Shown here: piece by piece, positions 31,596 to 41,100 of the stretch
How the letters are laid out: each line of letters starts with the position of its first letter
Position numbering within the stretch: position 1 is the stretch's first letter
Source: Flavobacteriales bacterium UBA7468
GTDB taxonomy: Bacteria > Bacteroidota > Bacteroidia > Flavobacteriales_D > Crocinitomicaceae
Reading direction: 5' to 3'
Length of the DNA stretch: 64,000 nucleotides
Assembly (NCBI GenBank): GCA_002478565.1
Contig: DLPC01000012.1
Span: 1 to 64,000, forward strand
Made by a program: the position numbers and the translations under genes
The notes under the pieces: generated by a model
What the model was told of the DNA's origin: nothing
Database searches by the model: none
Seen by the model: only the letters and a program-made list of their open reading frames with translations

Positions 31596-32704
31596 AAATA
31601 AGAATTCATTGATTTTGCGACCATATAACTTGGCGACTCTTTGAGATAGAGTTGCGCTTTAAGTAATTGATAAGCATCCAGCTGAGCAGCTCTACCTTCT
31701 GTATTTGGTGCAATGCGCTGGAGTTCTTTGTGCATACTTTCAGGTGTGCATTCTTCTTGAATAAGCTCTGTTACTATTTTGCTGTCAAAAATTAAATTTA
31801 CCAATGAGATAAATTTGATCTTGACGAGTTTTCTAGCCAACCAAACAGACAACGCTGAACTTTTATAACAAACTACTTGAGGCACTTCAAACAAGGCTGT
31901 TTCAAGTGTTGCCGTTCCAGAGGTAACCAATGCCATATCGGCAATACTGAGGGTGTCATAAGTATGCCCTTGCACACAATTGATTGAAGCTGACAAACCG
32001 AAGGTTTGGTAATAAGCTAATGGGATATGTGGCGCACAAACCAGATGGATGCGGTGTGTATTTTCGAATTTTTTGGCAGCCTCCAACATCACAGGAAGCA
32101 AGCGCTGTAATTCTTGTTTTCGCGAACCCGGCAACAATGCTAAAATAGGTTGGTCGTATTGTGTATGCATTGGAGACTTGCTGCGGTAGCTGTCAATTTC
32201 ATCTAGTAATGGATGTCCAAAATAGGCAACCTTCAAGCCAAATTTGGCATAAAATGCTGGTTCAAATGGCAATATACAAAAGAGCTGATCTACATATTTT
32301 TGGATGTCAAAAACCCTTTTTTGCTTCCAAGCCCAAACAGTTGGTGAGATATAATACAGTACTTTGATGCCGTGGTCTTTGGCCCATTTGGCCATGCGTA
32401 AATTAAATCCAGGATAATCGACTAAAATGAGGAGATCTGGTTTCTCAGCAAGCAATTGTTGTTGAATTGTTTTGAATTGTTTGCGAATGACTCGAAGATT
32501 TTTAAATACTTCCCAAAAACCCATGAAACTCAATTCTCGAATGTGTTTGTCGAGCTGAACTCCTTGGGCTTGAAGGCGATCACCTCCCCAAGCCCGAAAA
32601 TAAATTTGAGGAGATATTTGCTTCCAAGCAGCGACTAAATTTGCCGCATGGAGGTCACCGGATGCCTCACCACAAAGGATGTAAACTTGAGGATTAGTTT
32701 TCAC
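31592..32704 (-). CDS. lpxB: Lipid-A-disaccharide synthase LpxB, 370 aa
   Basis: GT19 glycosyltransferase joining UDP-2,3-diacylglucosamine and lipid X in lipid A synthesis; peripheral inner-membrane enzyme. The opening VYILCGEASGDLHAANLV (in parts GEASGDLH), GGDRLQAQGVQ, LSFMGFWEVF, DYPGFNLRMAKW, ISPTVWAWKQKRVF and LLPGSRKQEL are all family signatures. Later VTSGTATLETALFEVPQVVCYK is the acceptor/nucleotide-binding part. Length is normal. 6 nt downstream of the 100-residue membrane gene and overlapping the SpoIID-like gene by 4 nt. Proves that the organism makes lipid A. Confidence 0.95.
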   Translation of the reverse strand: MKTNPQVYILCGEASGDLHAANLVAAWKQISPQIYFRAWGGDRLQAQGVQLDKHIRELSFMGFWEVFKNLRVIRKQFKTIQQQLLAEKPDLLILVDYPGFNLRMAKWAKDHGIKVLYYISPTVWAWKQKRVFDIQKYVDQLFCILPFEPAFYAKFGLKVAYFGHPLLDEIDSYRSKSPMHTQYDQPILALLPGSRKQELQRLLPVMLEAAKKFENTHRIHLVCAPHIPLAYYQTFGLSASINCVQGHTYDTLSIADMALVTSGTATLETALFEVPQVVCYKSSALSVWLARKLVKIKFISLVNLIFDSKIVTELIQEECTPESMHKELQRIAPNTEGRAAQLDAYQLLKAQLYLKESPSYMVAKSMNSYL

Positions 32705-32710
32705 TTCGAA

Positions 32711-33013
32711 TTAAAAAAGATTGACATATATCATAAAAGGTGCATAAAGCAACATGCCAAAAACAATTCCTCGTGTGATAAAATATTGTTCTCGATTTAA
32801 AAAAAAGTAAAACCAACCTAAGTTCCCGATCAACCCTAATGATAAATAGCGGCTTGAAAACTCAGGAAACTCAAGTGTTTGATGCCAGAGATATTGAAAA
32901 CTTTGCCCGTAAGACTGAGAAAGAATAAAAACAATGAGTGGCAAACAAACCAGTGGTGAGATGGCTCCAATGGCAAGGCCTTTGAAAAAAGCGCTATTGA
33001 AATTTTGTTTCAT
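32711..33013 (-). CDS. Small hydrophobic membrane protein in the surE-lpxB operon, 100 aa
   Basis: No family recognised with certainty. I choose the ATG at 33013 (MKQNFNSAFFKGLAIG...); a longer frame would run far into surE. With this start the gene overlaps surE by 20 nt. Three hydrophobic segments are visible (about 10-32, 55-72, 78-97), with the linker QSYGQSFQYLWHQ between the first and second and RYLSLGLIGNLGWFYFFL starting the second. It has no cysteine or charged core. Small proteins of this layout between surE and lpxB recur in Bacteroidota (from memory), perhaps helping lipid A or envelope synthesis; the role is unknown. Confidence 0.78.
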   Translation of the reverse strand: MKQNFNSAFFKGLAIGAISPLVCLPLIVFILSQSYGQSFQYLWHQTLEFPEFSSRYLSLGLIGNLGWFYFFLNREQYFITRGIVFGMLLYAPFMIYVNLF

Positions 33014-33782
33014 TTTCCCAGGATTTAAGAGTTTGGATGTGTGCGTAGGCCGTAAGATCGAAATGGGTCGGGACAACGCTCACGTAGCCCTCTTTCAAGG
33101 CATGGAGATCGGTATCTGGTCGTTGATCGAGGTCTGCAAATTCGCCGCTCAGCCAAAAATATGTGCGGCCATATTGATCTTGACGTTTTTCAAAGCGATC
33201 AGCCCAATAGGCATGTGCTTGCTTTGCAATCTTGATTCCTTTGATAGCTGCTAAAGGAAGATCGGGGATATTGACATTTAAACAGCAATTGGCAGGCAGG
33301 CCGTTTTTGAAAAAAAGTCGAAGAATTTGATCAATGTAATATTGAGTTGTACTGAAATCGGCATCCGGAGCAAAATTACTGAGTGAAAAACCAATGGATG
33401 GAATGCCTTCCATGGCACCCTCAATGGCAGCAGACATCGTACCTGAATATAGCACGTTTGTCGAGGAATTTTCTCCGTGGTTGACACCTGACAAAATCAA
33501 ATCTGGCTTGCGTTTCAAAACCTCGTAGATGCCTAACTTGACGCAATCTACAGGTGTGCCACTACAGGCATATGCAAGTGCGGGCGCATGTAGCTTGCTT
33601 TCAAAGAGACGTAGAGGATCGTGTATGCTTATGGCATGCCCCATACCTGACAGAGGTTTATCAGGTGCGATGACCACTACTTCGCCAAATCCTTTTGCAA
33701 CTGCTACCAATGAGGCCAGACCCTTGGCATCAATACCGTCGTCGTTGGTGATTAAAATGAGTGGGCTGCCCGTTGATTTCAT
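32994..33782 (-). CDS. surE: 5'/3'-nucleotidase SurE, 262 aa
   Basis: Metal-dependent phosphatase of nucleoside 5'/3'-monophosphates, a stationary-phase survival protein. Metal ligands in ITNDDGIDAKG (N13, D14, D15), PDKPLSGMGHAIS, VDCVKLGIYEVL, SGVNHGENSS with the conserved Asn, and YSGTMSAAIEGAM form the full family set. Length is normal. The start at 33782 is 4 nt downstream of a minus-strand TAATTTTA box (33787-33794). First gene of the four-gene overlapping operon surE-orf-lpxB-SpoIID-like. Confidence 0.96.
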   Translation of the reverse strand: MKSTGSPLILITNDDGIDAKGLASLVAVAKGFGEVVVIAPDKPLSGMGHAISIHDPLRLFESKLHAPALAYACSGTPVDCVKLGIYEVLKRKPDLILSGVNHGENSSTNVLYSGTMSAAIEGAMEGIPSIGFSLSNFAPDADFSTTQYYIDQILRLFFKNGLPANCCLNVNIPDLPLAAIKGIKIAKQAHAYWADRFEKRQDQYGRTYFWLSGEFADLDQRPDTDLHALKEGYVSVVPTHFDLTAYAHIQTLKSWENETKFQ

Positions 33783-33786
33783 GTTG

Positions 33787-33825
33787 TAAAATTAGTCAAA
33801 TATCGCCTCGAAAATGCTAATTTTG
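33787..33825. promoter_or_regulatory. Divergent promoter pair (surE and NlpC/P60 genes)
   Basis: Minus-strand TAATTTTA (33787-33794) ends 4 nt before the surE ATG at 33782. Plus-strand TAATTTTG (33818-33825) ends 5 nt before the ATG at 33831. Both transcripts are predicted to be leaderless, with only 48 nt between the two start codons. Confidence 0.6.
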
Positions 33826-33830
33826 AAGCA

Positions 33831-34634
33831 ATGAGTGAGAAAATCAAATGGATCACAGCAAAGCAACAATACGCTTTTTGCGCCTTGGCTGTCATCCCTG
33901 TGCGGACAGAACCTAATGACGCAGCCGAACAATGCACCCAATTATTATTTGGCGAGACAATTGAAATTTTAGCGATGAATCACCCCTGGCTTCATGTCAG
34001 AAACCTACACGACGGCTACGAAGGTTACATCGACTTTAAACAAGTTTTACCTTTGACTGCAAAAGAACTCAGACGCTGGCAAGACGACCAAAAAGTCAAT
34101 GCTACGCAACTTCTCCTATTAAATGGCCCAATGGGCAAGCAAATGATCTGCGGGGGCAGTTGGGTTGGTCATCAAAACAAGTTTCAAATTGGTGCTTTCA
34201 ACTACGAATTTGAAGCCCCCATTGAAAAGACAGCACCTCAACCTTACTATACAACCCAAATTTGGGATTATATCATGAGCTTTCTCAACACGCCCTACCT
34301 ATGGGGAGGCCGCAGTATTTTTGGTATCGATTGTTCGGGCTTTGTGCAGAATGTTTTGAGGCAACTCGATTACAACATACCTCGCGATGCGTATCAGCAA
34401 GCTGAACTTGGAACAGTTGTTTCGTTTGAAGAGCGAGCGGCACTTGACCTGGCTTTTTTTATAAATGCAAAAGGCAAGATTCACCATGTTGGAATCATCA
34501 CCCCGGAACTTGACATCATTCACGCATCAGGGCAAGTCAGGATTGACCAACTTTCAAGCAGCGGCATCTTTAATGAGGCGGCAGCACTTGAAACACACAA
34601 ACTGTCAGAAATTCGACGAATTATTCACGCTTAG
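33831..34634 (+). CDS. Cytoplasmic SH3/NlpC-P60 peptidase (YkfC-like), 267 aa
   Basis: C40 peptidase with N-terminal bacterial SH3 domains and no signal peptide. Residues about 15-80 form an SH3b module (PVRTEPNDAAEQCTQLLFGE, WLHVRNLHDGYEGYID); a second SH3-like part spans about 90-130. The NlpC/P60 domain follows (about 145-265): TPYLWGGRSIFGIDCSGF with the catalytic Cys, KIHHVGII with the catalytic His, and IIHASG with the third residue. The lack of export and the two SH3 modules resemble YkfC-type gamma-D-Glu-diaminoacyl endopeptidases, which degrade imported murein peptides. Substrate is inferred. Divergent from surE. Confidence 0.88.
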   Translation: MSEKIKWITAKQQYAFCALAVIPVRTEPNDAAEQCTQLLFGETIEILAMNHPWLHVRNLHDGYEGYIDFKQVLPLTAKELRRWQDDQKVNATQLLLLNGPMGKQMICGGSWVGHQNKFQIGAFNYEFEAPIEKTAPQPYYTTQIWDYIMSFLNTPYLWGGRSIFGIDCSGFVQNVLRQLDYNIPRDAYQQAELGTVVSFEERAALDLAFFINAKGKIHHVGIITPELDIIHASGQVRIDQLSSSGIFNEAAALETHKLSEIRRIIHA

Positions 34635-34683
34635 CACCTGCAATCTGCAGCTTTCTTCCGATATTTGTAAAAAATTAAAAAAC

Positions 34684-35955
34684 ATGAAAGACCAAGCAAT
34701 TTTTGATTTAATAAACGCTGAAAAACAAAGACAACTACACGGTATCGAGCTCATTGCTTCTGAGAACTTTGTGAGTGATGACGTCATGCAAGCCATGGGT
34801 TCAGTTTTAACGAACAAATATGCTGAAGGTCTTCCAGGAAAAAGATATTACGGAGGCTGCGAGGTAGTAGACAAAGTGGAGCAACTAGCCATTGATCGTT
34901 TGTGTCAACTATTTGGTGCCACTTGGGCCAATGTACAACCACATTCGGGTGCACAAGCCAACGCAGCAGTCTTTTTAGCTTGCCTACAACCCGGTGACAA
35001 AATTTTAGGCTTCGATCTTTCACACGGAGGTCACCTCACCCATGGTTCTCCGGTCAATTTCTCAGGTAAATTATATAAGCCATTCTTCTATGGTGTATCC
35101 AAAGAAACCGGATTGGTCGATTACGACCTCATGGAAGAAACCGCTCGTCGCGAGAAACCAAAAATGATCATTTGTGGAGCATCGGCATATTCCAGAGATT
35201 GGGATTACGCGCGCATTCGTAAGGTTGCAGACGAAATTGGAGCACTTGTTTTAGCCGATATTTCACACCCTGCCGGTCTTATTGCCGCAGGTTTACTTAA
35301 TGATCCACTTGAACATTGCCACATTGTTACCTCTACCACACACAAAACCCTAAGAGGGCCAAGAGGAGGGATCATCATGTTGCGTCATAATTTTGAAAAT
35401 CCATTCGGATTGCGTTGGAACAATGGCAACCTCAAATCTATGGGTGCACTACTTGATGCAGCTGTTTTCCCAGGTATTCAAGGCGGGCCTTTAGAACACG
35501 TCATTGCTGCCAAAGCAGTTGCTTTTGGTGAAGCGCTCGATCCTTCCTATAAAGTATACATGCAACAAGTCAAGACAAACGCTGCAACTTTTGCCGCAGA
35601 GCTTGTTAAATTGGGTTACAACATCGTATCAGGCGGCACCGATAACCACAGCATGCTCCTTGATTTACGCTCAAAAGGAATTACGGGCAAAGATGCTGAA
35701 AACGCGCTTGTATTGGCAGATATCACCGTTAATAAAAACATGGTTCCTTTCGATACCGAATCTCCATTTGTCACTTCAGGTATCAGGATCGGAACCGCAG
35801 CACTTACTTCGAGAGGTGTCAAAGAAAACGAGATCAGCCAAATGGTTCAGCTCATTGATCGCGTACTCATGAACGCCAATAATGAACAAGTTATTTCTGA
35901 AGTGCGAAGCGAAGTAAATGCCCTCATGAGTGGCAAGCCACTTTTTGCTTGGTAA
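34684..35955 (+). CDS. glyA: Serine hydroxymethyltransferase GlyA, 423 aa
   Basis: PLP enzyme interconverting serine and glycine with transfer of the one-carbon unit to tetrahydrofolate. I start at the ATG at 34684 (MKDQAIFDLINAEKQRQ); the open frame extends upstream into the peptidase gene but without homology. Signatures: LIASENFVSDDV, NKYAEGLPGKRYYGG, NVQPHSGAQANAAV, LADISHPAGLIAAG, the PLP-lysine in TSTTHKTLRGPRGG, and FPGIQGGPLEHVIAAKAVAF (in parts). Length is normal. It lies 49 nt after the peptidase gene; GATATTTG (34660-34668 region) is a weak -7 candidate. Supplies glycine and one-carbon units in the cytoplasm, close in theme to the methionine genes at 60,673. Confidence 0.96.
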   Translation: MKDQAIFDLINAEKQRQLHGIELIASENFVSDDVMQAMGSVLTNKYAEGLPGKRYYGGCEVVDKVEQLAIDRLCQLFGATWANVQPHSGAQANAAVFLACLQPGDKILGFDLSHGGHLTHGSPVNFSGKLYKPFFYGVSKETGLVDYDLMEETARREKPKMIICGASAYSRDWDYARIRKVADEIGALVLADISHPAGLIAAGLLNDPLEHCHIVTSTTHKTLRGPRGGIIMLRHNFENPFGLRWNNGNLKSMGALLDAAVFPGIQGGPLEHVIAAKAVAFGEALDPSYKVYMQQVKTNAATFAAELVKLGYNIVSGGTDNHSMLLDLRSKGITGKDAENALVLADITVNKNMVPFDTESPFVTSGIRIGTAALTSRGVKENEISQMVQLIDRVLMNANNEQVISEVRSEVNALMSGKPLFAW

Positions 35956-35981
35956 ACATCTTTCATTGAAGATGCTTTAAA

Positions 35982-36407
35982 ATGATCTTTGCATCCAAAA
36001 AAGATAACTTTCGATGGATCATTAGTGGTATGGTGTTTATTCTCTATGCTGGTATTTCTATTTTGATTTATGTTACTCAAAATGATATCACTGTATTGTA
36101 TGGCCTCGGAACAGTTTGGATCTTACTGACCATCTTTATCGCCTGGATTTTACCCGCTACAACGCGCTATACCTTCCTAGAAGATCATTTGCTTTGTCAA
36201 AGCATGGGATTCAAACGTCGCATTTACTACCATACTTTCTCAAAGATTGAAGCATCGAATGGCCTTTATGCCGGATGGAAAATGAACACCGCATGGAAAT
36301 GCCTTGTGGTGCACTACAATAAATATGACGAATTGCTCATTTCTCCAGAAAACGAGGCCTTATTTATTGAAGTTTTTGAAGAAAAAAAGGCTCAATTTGC
36401 AAATTGA
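35982..36407 (+). CDS. PH-domain membrane protein, 141 aa
   Basis: Two N-terminal membrane segments (about 11-30 and 38-58) followed by a bacterial PH-like domain (about 62-138): TRYTFLEDHLLCQSMGFKRRIYYHTFSKIEASNG, then WKCLVVHYNKYDELLISPENEALFIEVFEE (in parts). The pattern YTFLEDHLLC...RRIYYxxFSKIE and LVVHYNKYDELLISPE is that of the YdbS/bPH families of the phylum. Function unknown; in general these are envelope proteins. The gene follows glyA after 26 nt, in which CATCTT/AAGATG (35957-35974) could form a weak hairpin. A strong terminator overlaps its stop codon. Confidence 0.82.
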   Translation: MIFASKKDNFRWIISGMVFILYAGISILIYVTQNDITVLYGLGTVWILLTIFIAWILPATTRYTFLEDHLLCQSMGFKRRIYYHTFSKIEASNGLYAGWKMNTAWKCLVVHYNKYDELLISPENEALFIEVFEEKKAQFAN

Positions 36408-36415
36408 GCCTTTTT
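36389..36415 (+). terminator. Strong intrinsic terminator overlapping the PH gene stop
   Basis: Perfect 10-bp stem GGCTCAATTT/AAATTGAGCC (36389-36398, 36401-36410) with loop GC, followed by TTTTT (36411-36415) and preceded by seven A, so it can also terminate the minus-strand efflux operon. The PH gene stop lies inside the stem (36405-36407). Confidence 0.85.
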
Positions 36416-36445
36416 ATTGAATGAATACCAATTGTTTAGGTTCAA

Positions 36446-36916
36446 TTAATCGATCCCTATTTTTCCAGTAATGTTGCCGTGGCAACTATTACAAGCACCT
36501 GTTGTTAAAGACGAACCCATTGAAATACTTGCGCCAGATGGGCCGGTAACCTTCGGATACAGTCCTGTGTAATCGACATTAGCCGTGGTGTAAAAATTTC
36601 CTTTACTATCGATATCAATTGTATACTTCAAGGTTCCAGTTCCATTTGGTCCTGTATATAATTCCACTTTACCTGTATTTACTGTGTTCTGCAAATTACT
36701 TTGGTAAATTGTTCCGGCAACATTGAAGCAACCTTCACCTTCACCAGATGCTGTATGACACTGCATACAATTCATGCCTTTGTTGTGCGAATCATCTGCA
36801 CCAAGGCTACTGATGTTGTCTTCATGACAAGCCCATGATTTTTTACATGAACCTAATGTGAATAGTCCTCCAACGAGGAGAACACCTAAGAAAATTTGAA
36901 TTTTTGATACTTGCAT
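36446..36916 (-). CDS. Di-haem c-type cytochrome-like lipoprotein, 156 aa
   Basis: Lipobox LGS-C24 after a signal segment (1-23). Two CxxCH haem-attachment motifs are visible: C50-M-Q-C53-H54 and C142-N-S-C145-H146; a further C30-H31 could be an axial or metal ligand. Between them lies a beta-rich part (FNVAGTIYQ, GKVELYTGPNGTG, KYTIDIDSKGNFYTT) that recalls a carboxypeptidase-regulatory-like fold, seen in a cytochrome group of Bacteroidota (recollection). It is exported and lipid-anchored, so it is a candidate periplasmic electron carrier or sensor. It is the last gene of the efflux operon, 42 nt after the adaptor gene. Its role there is unexplained. Confidence 0.78.
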   Translation of the reverse strand: MQVSKIQIFLGVLLVGGLFTLGSCKKSWACHEDNISSLGADDSHNKGMNCMQCHTASGEGEGCFNVAGTIYQSNLQNTVNTGKVELYTGPNGTGTLKYTIDIDSKGNFYTTANVDYTGLYPKVTGPSGASISMGSSLTTGACNSCHGNITGKIGID

Positions 36917-36958
36917 AATGATATTATTTTTTTAGTCTTAATTGATTGGATTGAATAA

Positions 36959-38104
36959 TTATTCTACTTCCTTGTTTAATATTGCGAGTAGCTCATAAGC
37001 ACCACGGGTAACTATTTGAGCATTTTTGAGTTTACTCATATTTTTAGCCCCGAGTGCACTTACGGTTTCATTCGCTAAGATGATGTCGATTTCAATCGGT
37101 AAAAAGTTGGTTCCTTCTTGTATAAAGATAACATCTTTGCCTTTTAATTGAACAATAGCCTCATTGGGAAGCACCCAATGATCCATTACTTCTGCCTGAA
37201 TGCTCGCTTTTAAGTAAGAACCAGGTGTTATGTCTTTCGGCAAACTTTTAAAATGACAATGTACCTTTACTGTTCTTTCCGGACTTATCTCACTACCTAT
37301 GAGAAAAACAGTAGCCTGTACAGGTGAGCGGTCTTCTATAAAACTCAGCTCGACCTGCTGGTCTTTTTTCAAATATGAAAGGTATTTTTCATAAACTACT
37401 AATTCCGCATGTGCATGCTTTAAGTCTATGATTTCCATGAGGCGGTCTTTCGGTTCTGCAAATGCGCCAACGTTGGCCGTTACTTTTGTAATGACGCCAT
37501 TAAAAGGAGAACGAATGCTTTGCTCGCGTTGAATTTTACCATTCTTGAGTTGGTCGATGTTGACTTGTGCCATTTCAAGTTTTACCGCAAGCCCGCTTAA
37601 TTTAGCTTTCGCGATTTGATAGGCGCTTTTAGCTTGCTGGTAATTTTTAGCAGAGCTGGCCTCTTTATCGTAGAGTTGTTTTTGTCTGAGGTAGTCAGCT
37701 TCTAAAAAGGTCATTTCACCATTCACCTCTAAAAAATTTTGTTGTAATGCAACAATATCAGGATGTTCTACAGTCATCAATACTTGACCTTTTTGTACAC
37801 GCATACCATCTAGCACTTTGATTTGTTTGATGTATCCGCCATAGGGCATCGAGATATAAGACTTATTTTGCGGCGGCACTTCAATTTGACCATTCGCAAA
37901 TATTTGTAGCCCAAGTGACTGTTTTTCTAAAGTTCCAAGGGATAAACCGAGATTTTTCTGTTGGGTTTTTGACAAGCTTAAGAGCTTAGTACTTGTTGGG
38001 GTCGCGGAATTCTTTGCCTCAGGGGTAATGTCAGACTTACAGCTTTCGAATAGTACCAAGACTCCTAAACAGAGTGCTATGATTGATAGATTAATTGTTC
38101 TCAT
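36959..38104 (-). CDS. Efflux RND periplasmic adaptor lipoprotein (CusB/CzcB-like), 381 aa
   Basis: Membrane-fusion protein linking the RND pump and the outer-membrane channel. The start at 38104 gives MRTINLSIIALCLGVLVLFESC with lipobox FES-C22; a longer frame adds 14 residues upstream and no signal. Order: barrel-sandwich hybrid half (ISMPYGGYIKQIKVLDGMRVQKG), alpha-hairpin with coiled-coil pattern (about 125-200, NFLEVNGEMTFLEADYLRQ), the second lipoyl half (SPFNGVITKVTANVGAF), then the beta-barrel (ELVVYEKYLSYLKKDQQVELSF) and membrane-proximal domains. Start lies 14 nt inside the upstream RND gene. No C-terminal CusF-like metal domain, no His-rich N-terminus. Substrate metal unclear. Confidence 0.88.
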   Translation of the reverse strand: MRTINLSIIALCLGVLVLFESCKSDITPEAKNSATPTSTKLLSLSKTQQKNLGLSLGTLEKQSLGLQIFANGQIEVPPQNKSYISMPYGGYIKQIKVLDGMRVQKGQVLMTVEHPDIVALQQNFLEVNGEMTFLEADYLRQKQLYDKEASSAKNYQQAKSAYQIAKAKLSGLAVKLEMAQVNIDQLKNGKIQREQSIRSPFNGVITKVTANVGAFAEPKDRLMEIIDLKHAHAELVVYEKYLSYLKKDQQVELSFIEDRSPVQATVFLIGSEISPERTVKVHCHFKSLPKDITPGSYLKASIQAEVMDHWVLPNEAIVQLKGKDVIFIQEGTNFLPIEIDIILANETVSALGAKNMSKLKNAQIVTRGAYELLAILNKEVE

Positions 38105-41100
38105 TGGAATACCAGTTATATTGAATGTGAATTGTTTTGAGGTCATATTGCCATTGTATTAACTCCAATTCCAAAGCCATTTTGTGGTCTTGCAATTGAA
38201 TAAAGTCGAGCAACGATATCTGGCCACTTTCTAACTGTAAAGCAGCATCAGTTTGTAATAAGGCGAGTTCACTTTTAATCGTTGATGAAAAATCAGTGTA
38301 TGCAGCAGACATTTCAAGCAGTTTGTTGTACAATTGCTTTTGTTCGAGCTGAAGTTGCTGCAAGTGTTGTTGCTGCAACAATCCATTTTGTTTCAATTCG
38401 ATAGCTAAGGCCTCTTTTCGTTTTTGAAAGGCTTTAAAATCAATTGGGATTTGCGACTGTACAATGGCACCTTGAAAACGTTGATTCGGACCAAAATAAA
38501 CGTCTTGACCTGAGATATTTTGAGTCCCTACAAGCGTTTGATTGAAATAACCCAAGGCTACCTGTGGCACTTGTTGAGCTTTGACAAGCTGCATATCAAA
38601 TTTGATTTTTTGTGCATTGAGCTCGTATTGCTCTAGGGCAGGATGCGCTTGAATGTCAGGGGCAAGCGGCAACTTTTGGAGCTCGATCTCTTGCGCTGGA
38701 CTCAATTCAAATGCCGGGCCTGCATAAGCCATCAGTGTATGTAATTGGGCCCATGAAAGCGTAAGAGCCTGCTGTAATTGCTTGATCTGAGCAGCAGACC
38801 TCGCAGACTTAGAGTGTACCAAAATGTAATCCATTTTTGAAACTTCTCCTAATTCATAGCGCAACAACACTTTTTGCTCGAGTAATTGATAGATTGAATC
38901 TTGAGCCTTTGATAGCTGTAATTCTTTTTGCTGTTTGCGCAGAAATGCTAATTGTAAATCAAGTTGTTGCTTGTAATTGCGTTTCAACAAGGCGAGCTCC
39001 GTAGATGAATACGCTGCTCGTGTAGCACCAATTTCATTTTGAATTTTTTGAACACCCGCAAAAGGAATTGCTTGCGTAAGCGTTAGGTTATTGTCTTTCG
39101 CGTATTGAGAATTAAATTGTCCTCTCATATAAGATACAGAAAGCGGTTGCCAAGCGCTTGTGCCGTATGCGATAGCAAGTTGCCTCTGCCCTTCTAATGC
39201 CGTTGATTTGAGAACCCCATTTTGATCGAGCATCATTTCAAAAATTTGAGCATCTGTGTAGCGTAACTGCGCAGAAAATTGAGGAATAATCAATAAAAGC
39301 ATTGTAAAGGTGAGGATCTTTTTTTTACGCATTTTAAAAGGTTTTTCAAAAATCACATATAAGACAGGTAAAATAAAAAGGGTCAACAAGGTTGCGGTAA
39401 TCAAACCTCCAATCACTACGGTAGCCAGGGGCTTTTGAACCTCAGCTCCGCTACCATGCGATAAAGCCATTGGTAAAAAACCCAAGGATGCCACAAAAGC
39501 GGTGAGTAAGACGGGTCTCAGCCTGTTGGCTGTTCCTTTTACTACAACTTGCAGCAGAGGAGCACCTGTTTTACGCAAAGTATTAAATTCTGCAATCAGG
39601 ACAATCCCGTTGAGTACGGCAACGCCGAATAATGCAATAAATCCTACTCCTGCAGAAATAGAAAATGGCATTGAACGGAAATAAAGCGCCAGAATACCAC
39701 CAATAGAGGCCAAAGGAATAGCCGAATAAATCAAGGCCGCTTGTTTGACCGATTGGAAGGTAAGATAGAGTAAAAAGAATATCAACAACAATGAAATAGG
39801 CACCGCGATGAGCAAACGATCACGGGCATGAACTAAATTTTCGAAGGTTCCTCCAATTTTGGAGAAATAACCTGTTTCAAATTTGATGGTCGCATCCATT
39901 TTTTGTTGTAGTTCTTTCACAATGCTTTCCACATCCCTGCCACGCACGTTGAAACCAACTAAAATTCTTCTTTTTGCATCGTCTCTTTGTATTTGGTTAG
40001 GGCCATTTTCAATTTGAATTTGCGCAAGCTCGGAGAGCGGAATTTCTTGCCCCATCGCGTTTGTTACAAATAATTGATCGAGGTCGGTAGGCGCTTTTCT
40101 GAAGTCTTGTCTGAGCTTTACCACAAGTTCGTATTTGCGTTCCCCTTCAAAAACGAAGCCTGCACTTTGACCCGCAAATCCGAGATTAACCGCTTGGTTG
40201 ACGTCTGAAATAGAGACTTGATAACGTGCCAAAGCCGCGCGGTCATAGCGCACTATCAGTTGTGGCAAACCACTCAATTCTTCTACATAAACATCCTGAA
40301 CCCCGCTGATTTGATGGGCCAAACTTCCTACTTTCCTGGCATAACGACTCAACTGCTCAAAATCTTCACCGTAAATTTTTACAACGACATCTTGCTTGGC
40401 ACCAGTCATCAGCTCATTGAAACGCATTTGAATAGGCTGTTGAAAACCAAAAGACACACTTGGTAATTGCTCGTCAAGTTTCGCTTGCATTTTAGATGCC
40501 AACTCCTCTTTGGAGTCCGCACTCACCCACTCACTTTTGTCTTTTAGAATAATCATGAGGTCACAGGCTTCCATGGGCATTGGATCTGTTGGGATTTCAG
40601 CAGTTCCAATCTTACCCACTACTTGCTTCACTTCAGGAAAATTCTTTAAAATGACTTGAGAGGCTTTTGTTGTTGCCTCGATTGTTTTGGTAAGGCCAGT
40701 TCCGGTCATAAGCCTGGTTTCGACCGCAAAATCTCCTTCGTCAAGCGAGGGAATAAATTCAGCACCAAGTTTTCCAAAAACTAAAAATGATACCACGAAG
40801 AGAAGTGCGATCAAACTGAGCACCCATTTTTGACGACGCAAGACTACCATAAGTAAAGGTGTATAACGCATTCTGATGGCTGCAACCAAACGGTCACTAA
40901 AACCCTCTTTGTGTTGTATTTTTTTTGATAAGAACATGGAAGATACCATCGGAACATAAGTCAATGACAAAATAAGTGCTCCGAAAATGGCAAAAATGAC
41001 AGTTTGTGCCATTGGTCTGAACATTTTTCCTTCAATCCCAACTAAAGCAAGAATTGGTAGGTAAACAACTAATATGATGATCTGACCAAAGACTGCACTT

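Noticed and set aside
34465..34683. Upstream in-frame extension of glyA inside the NlpC/P60 gene.
   Set aside because: The extra 73 residues have no GlyA homology; the ATG at 34684 starts the conserved protein.
35957..35974. Hairpin CATCTT/AAGATG after glyA as a terminator.
   Set aside because: Only 6 bp, and followed by CTTTAAA rather than a T-run, so it is too weak to call. The strong terminator is at 36389.
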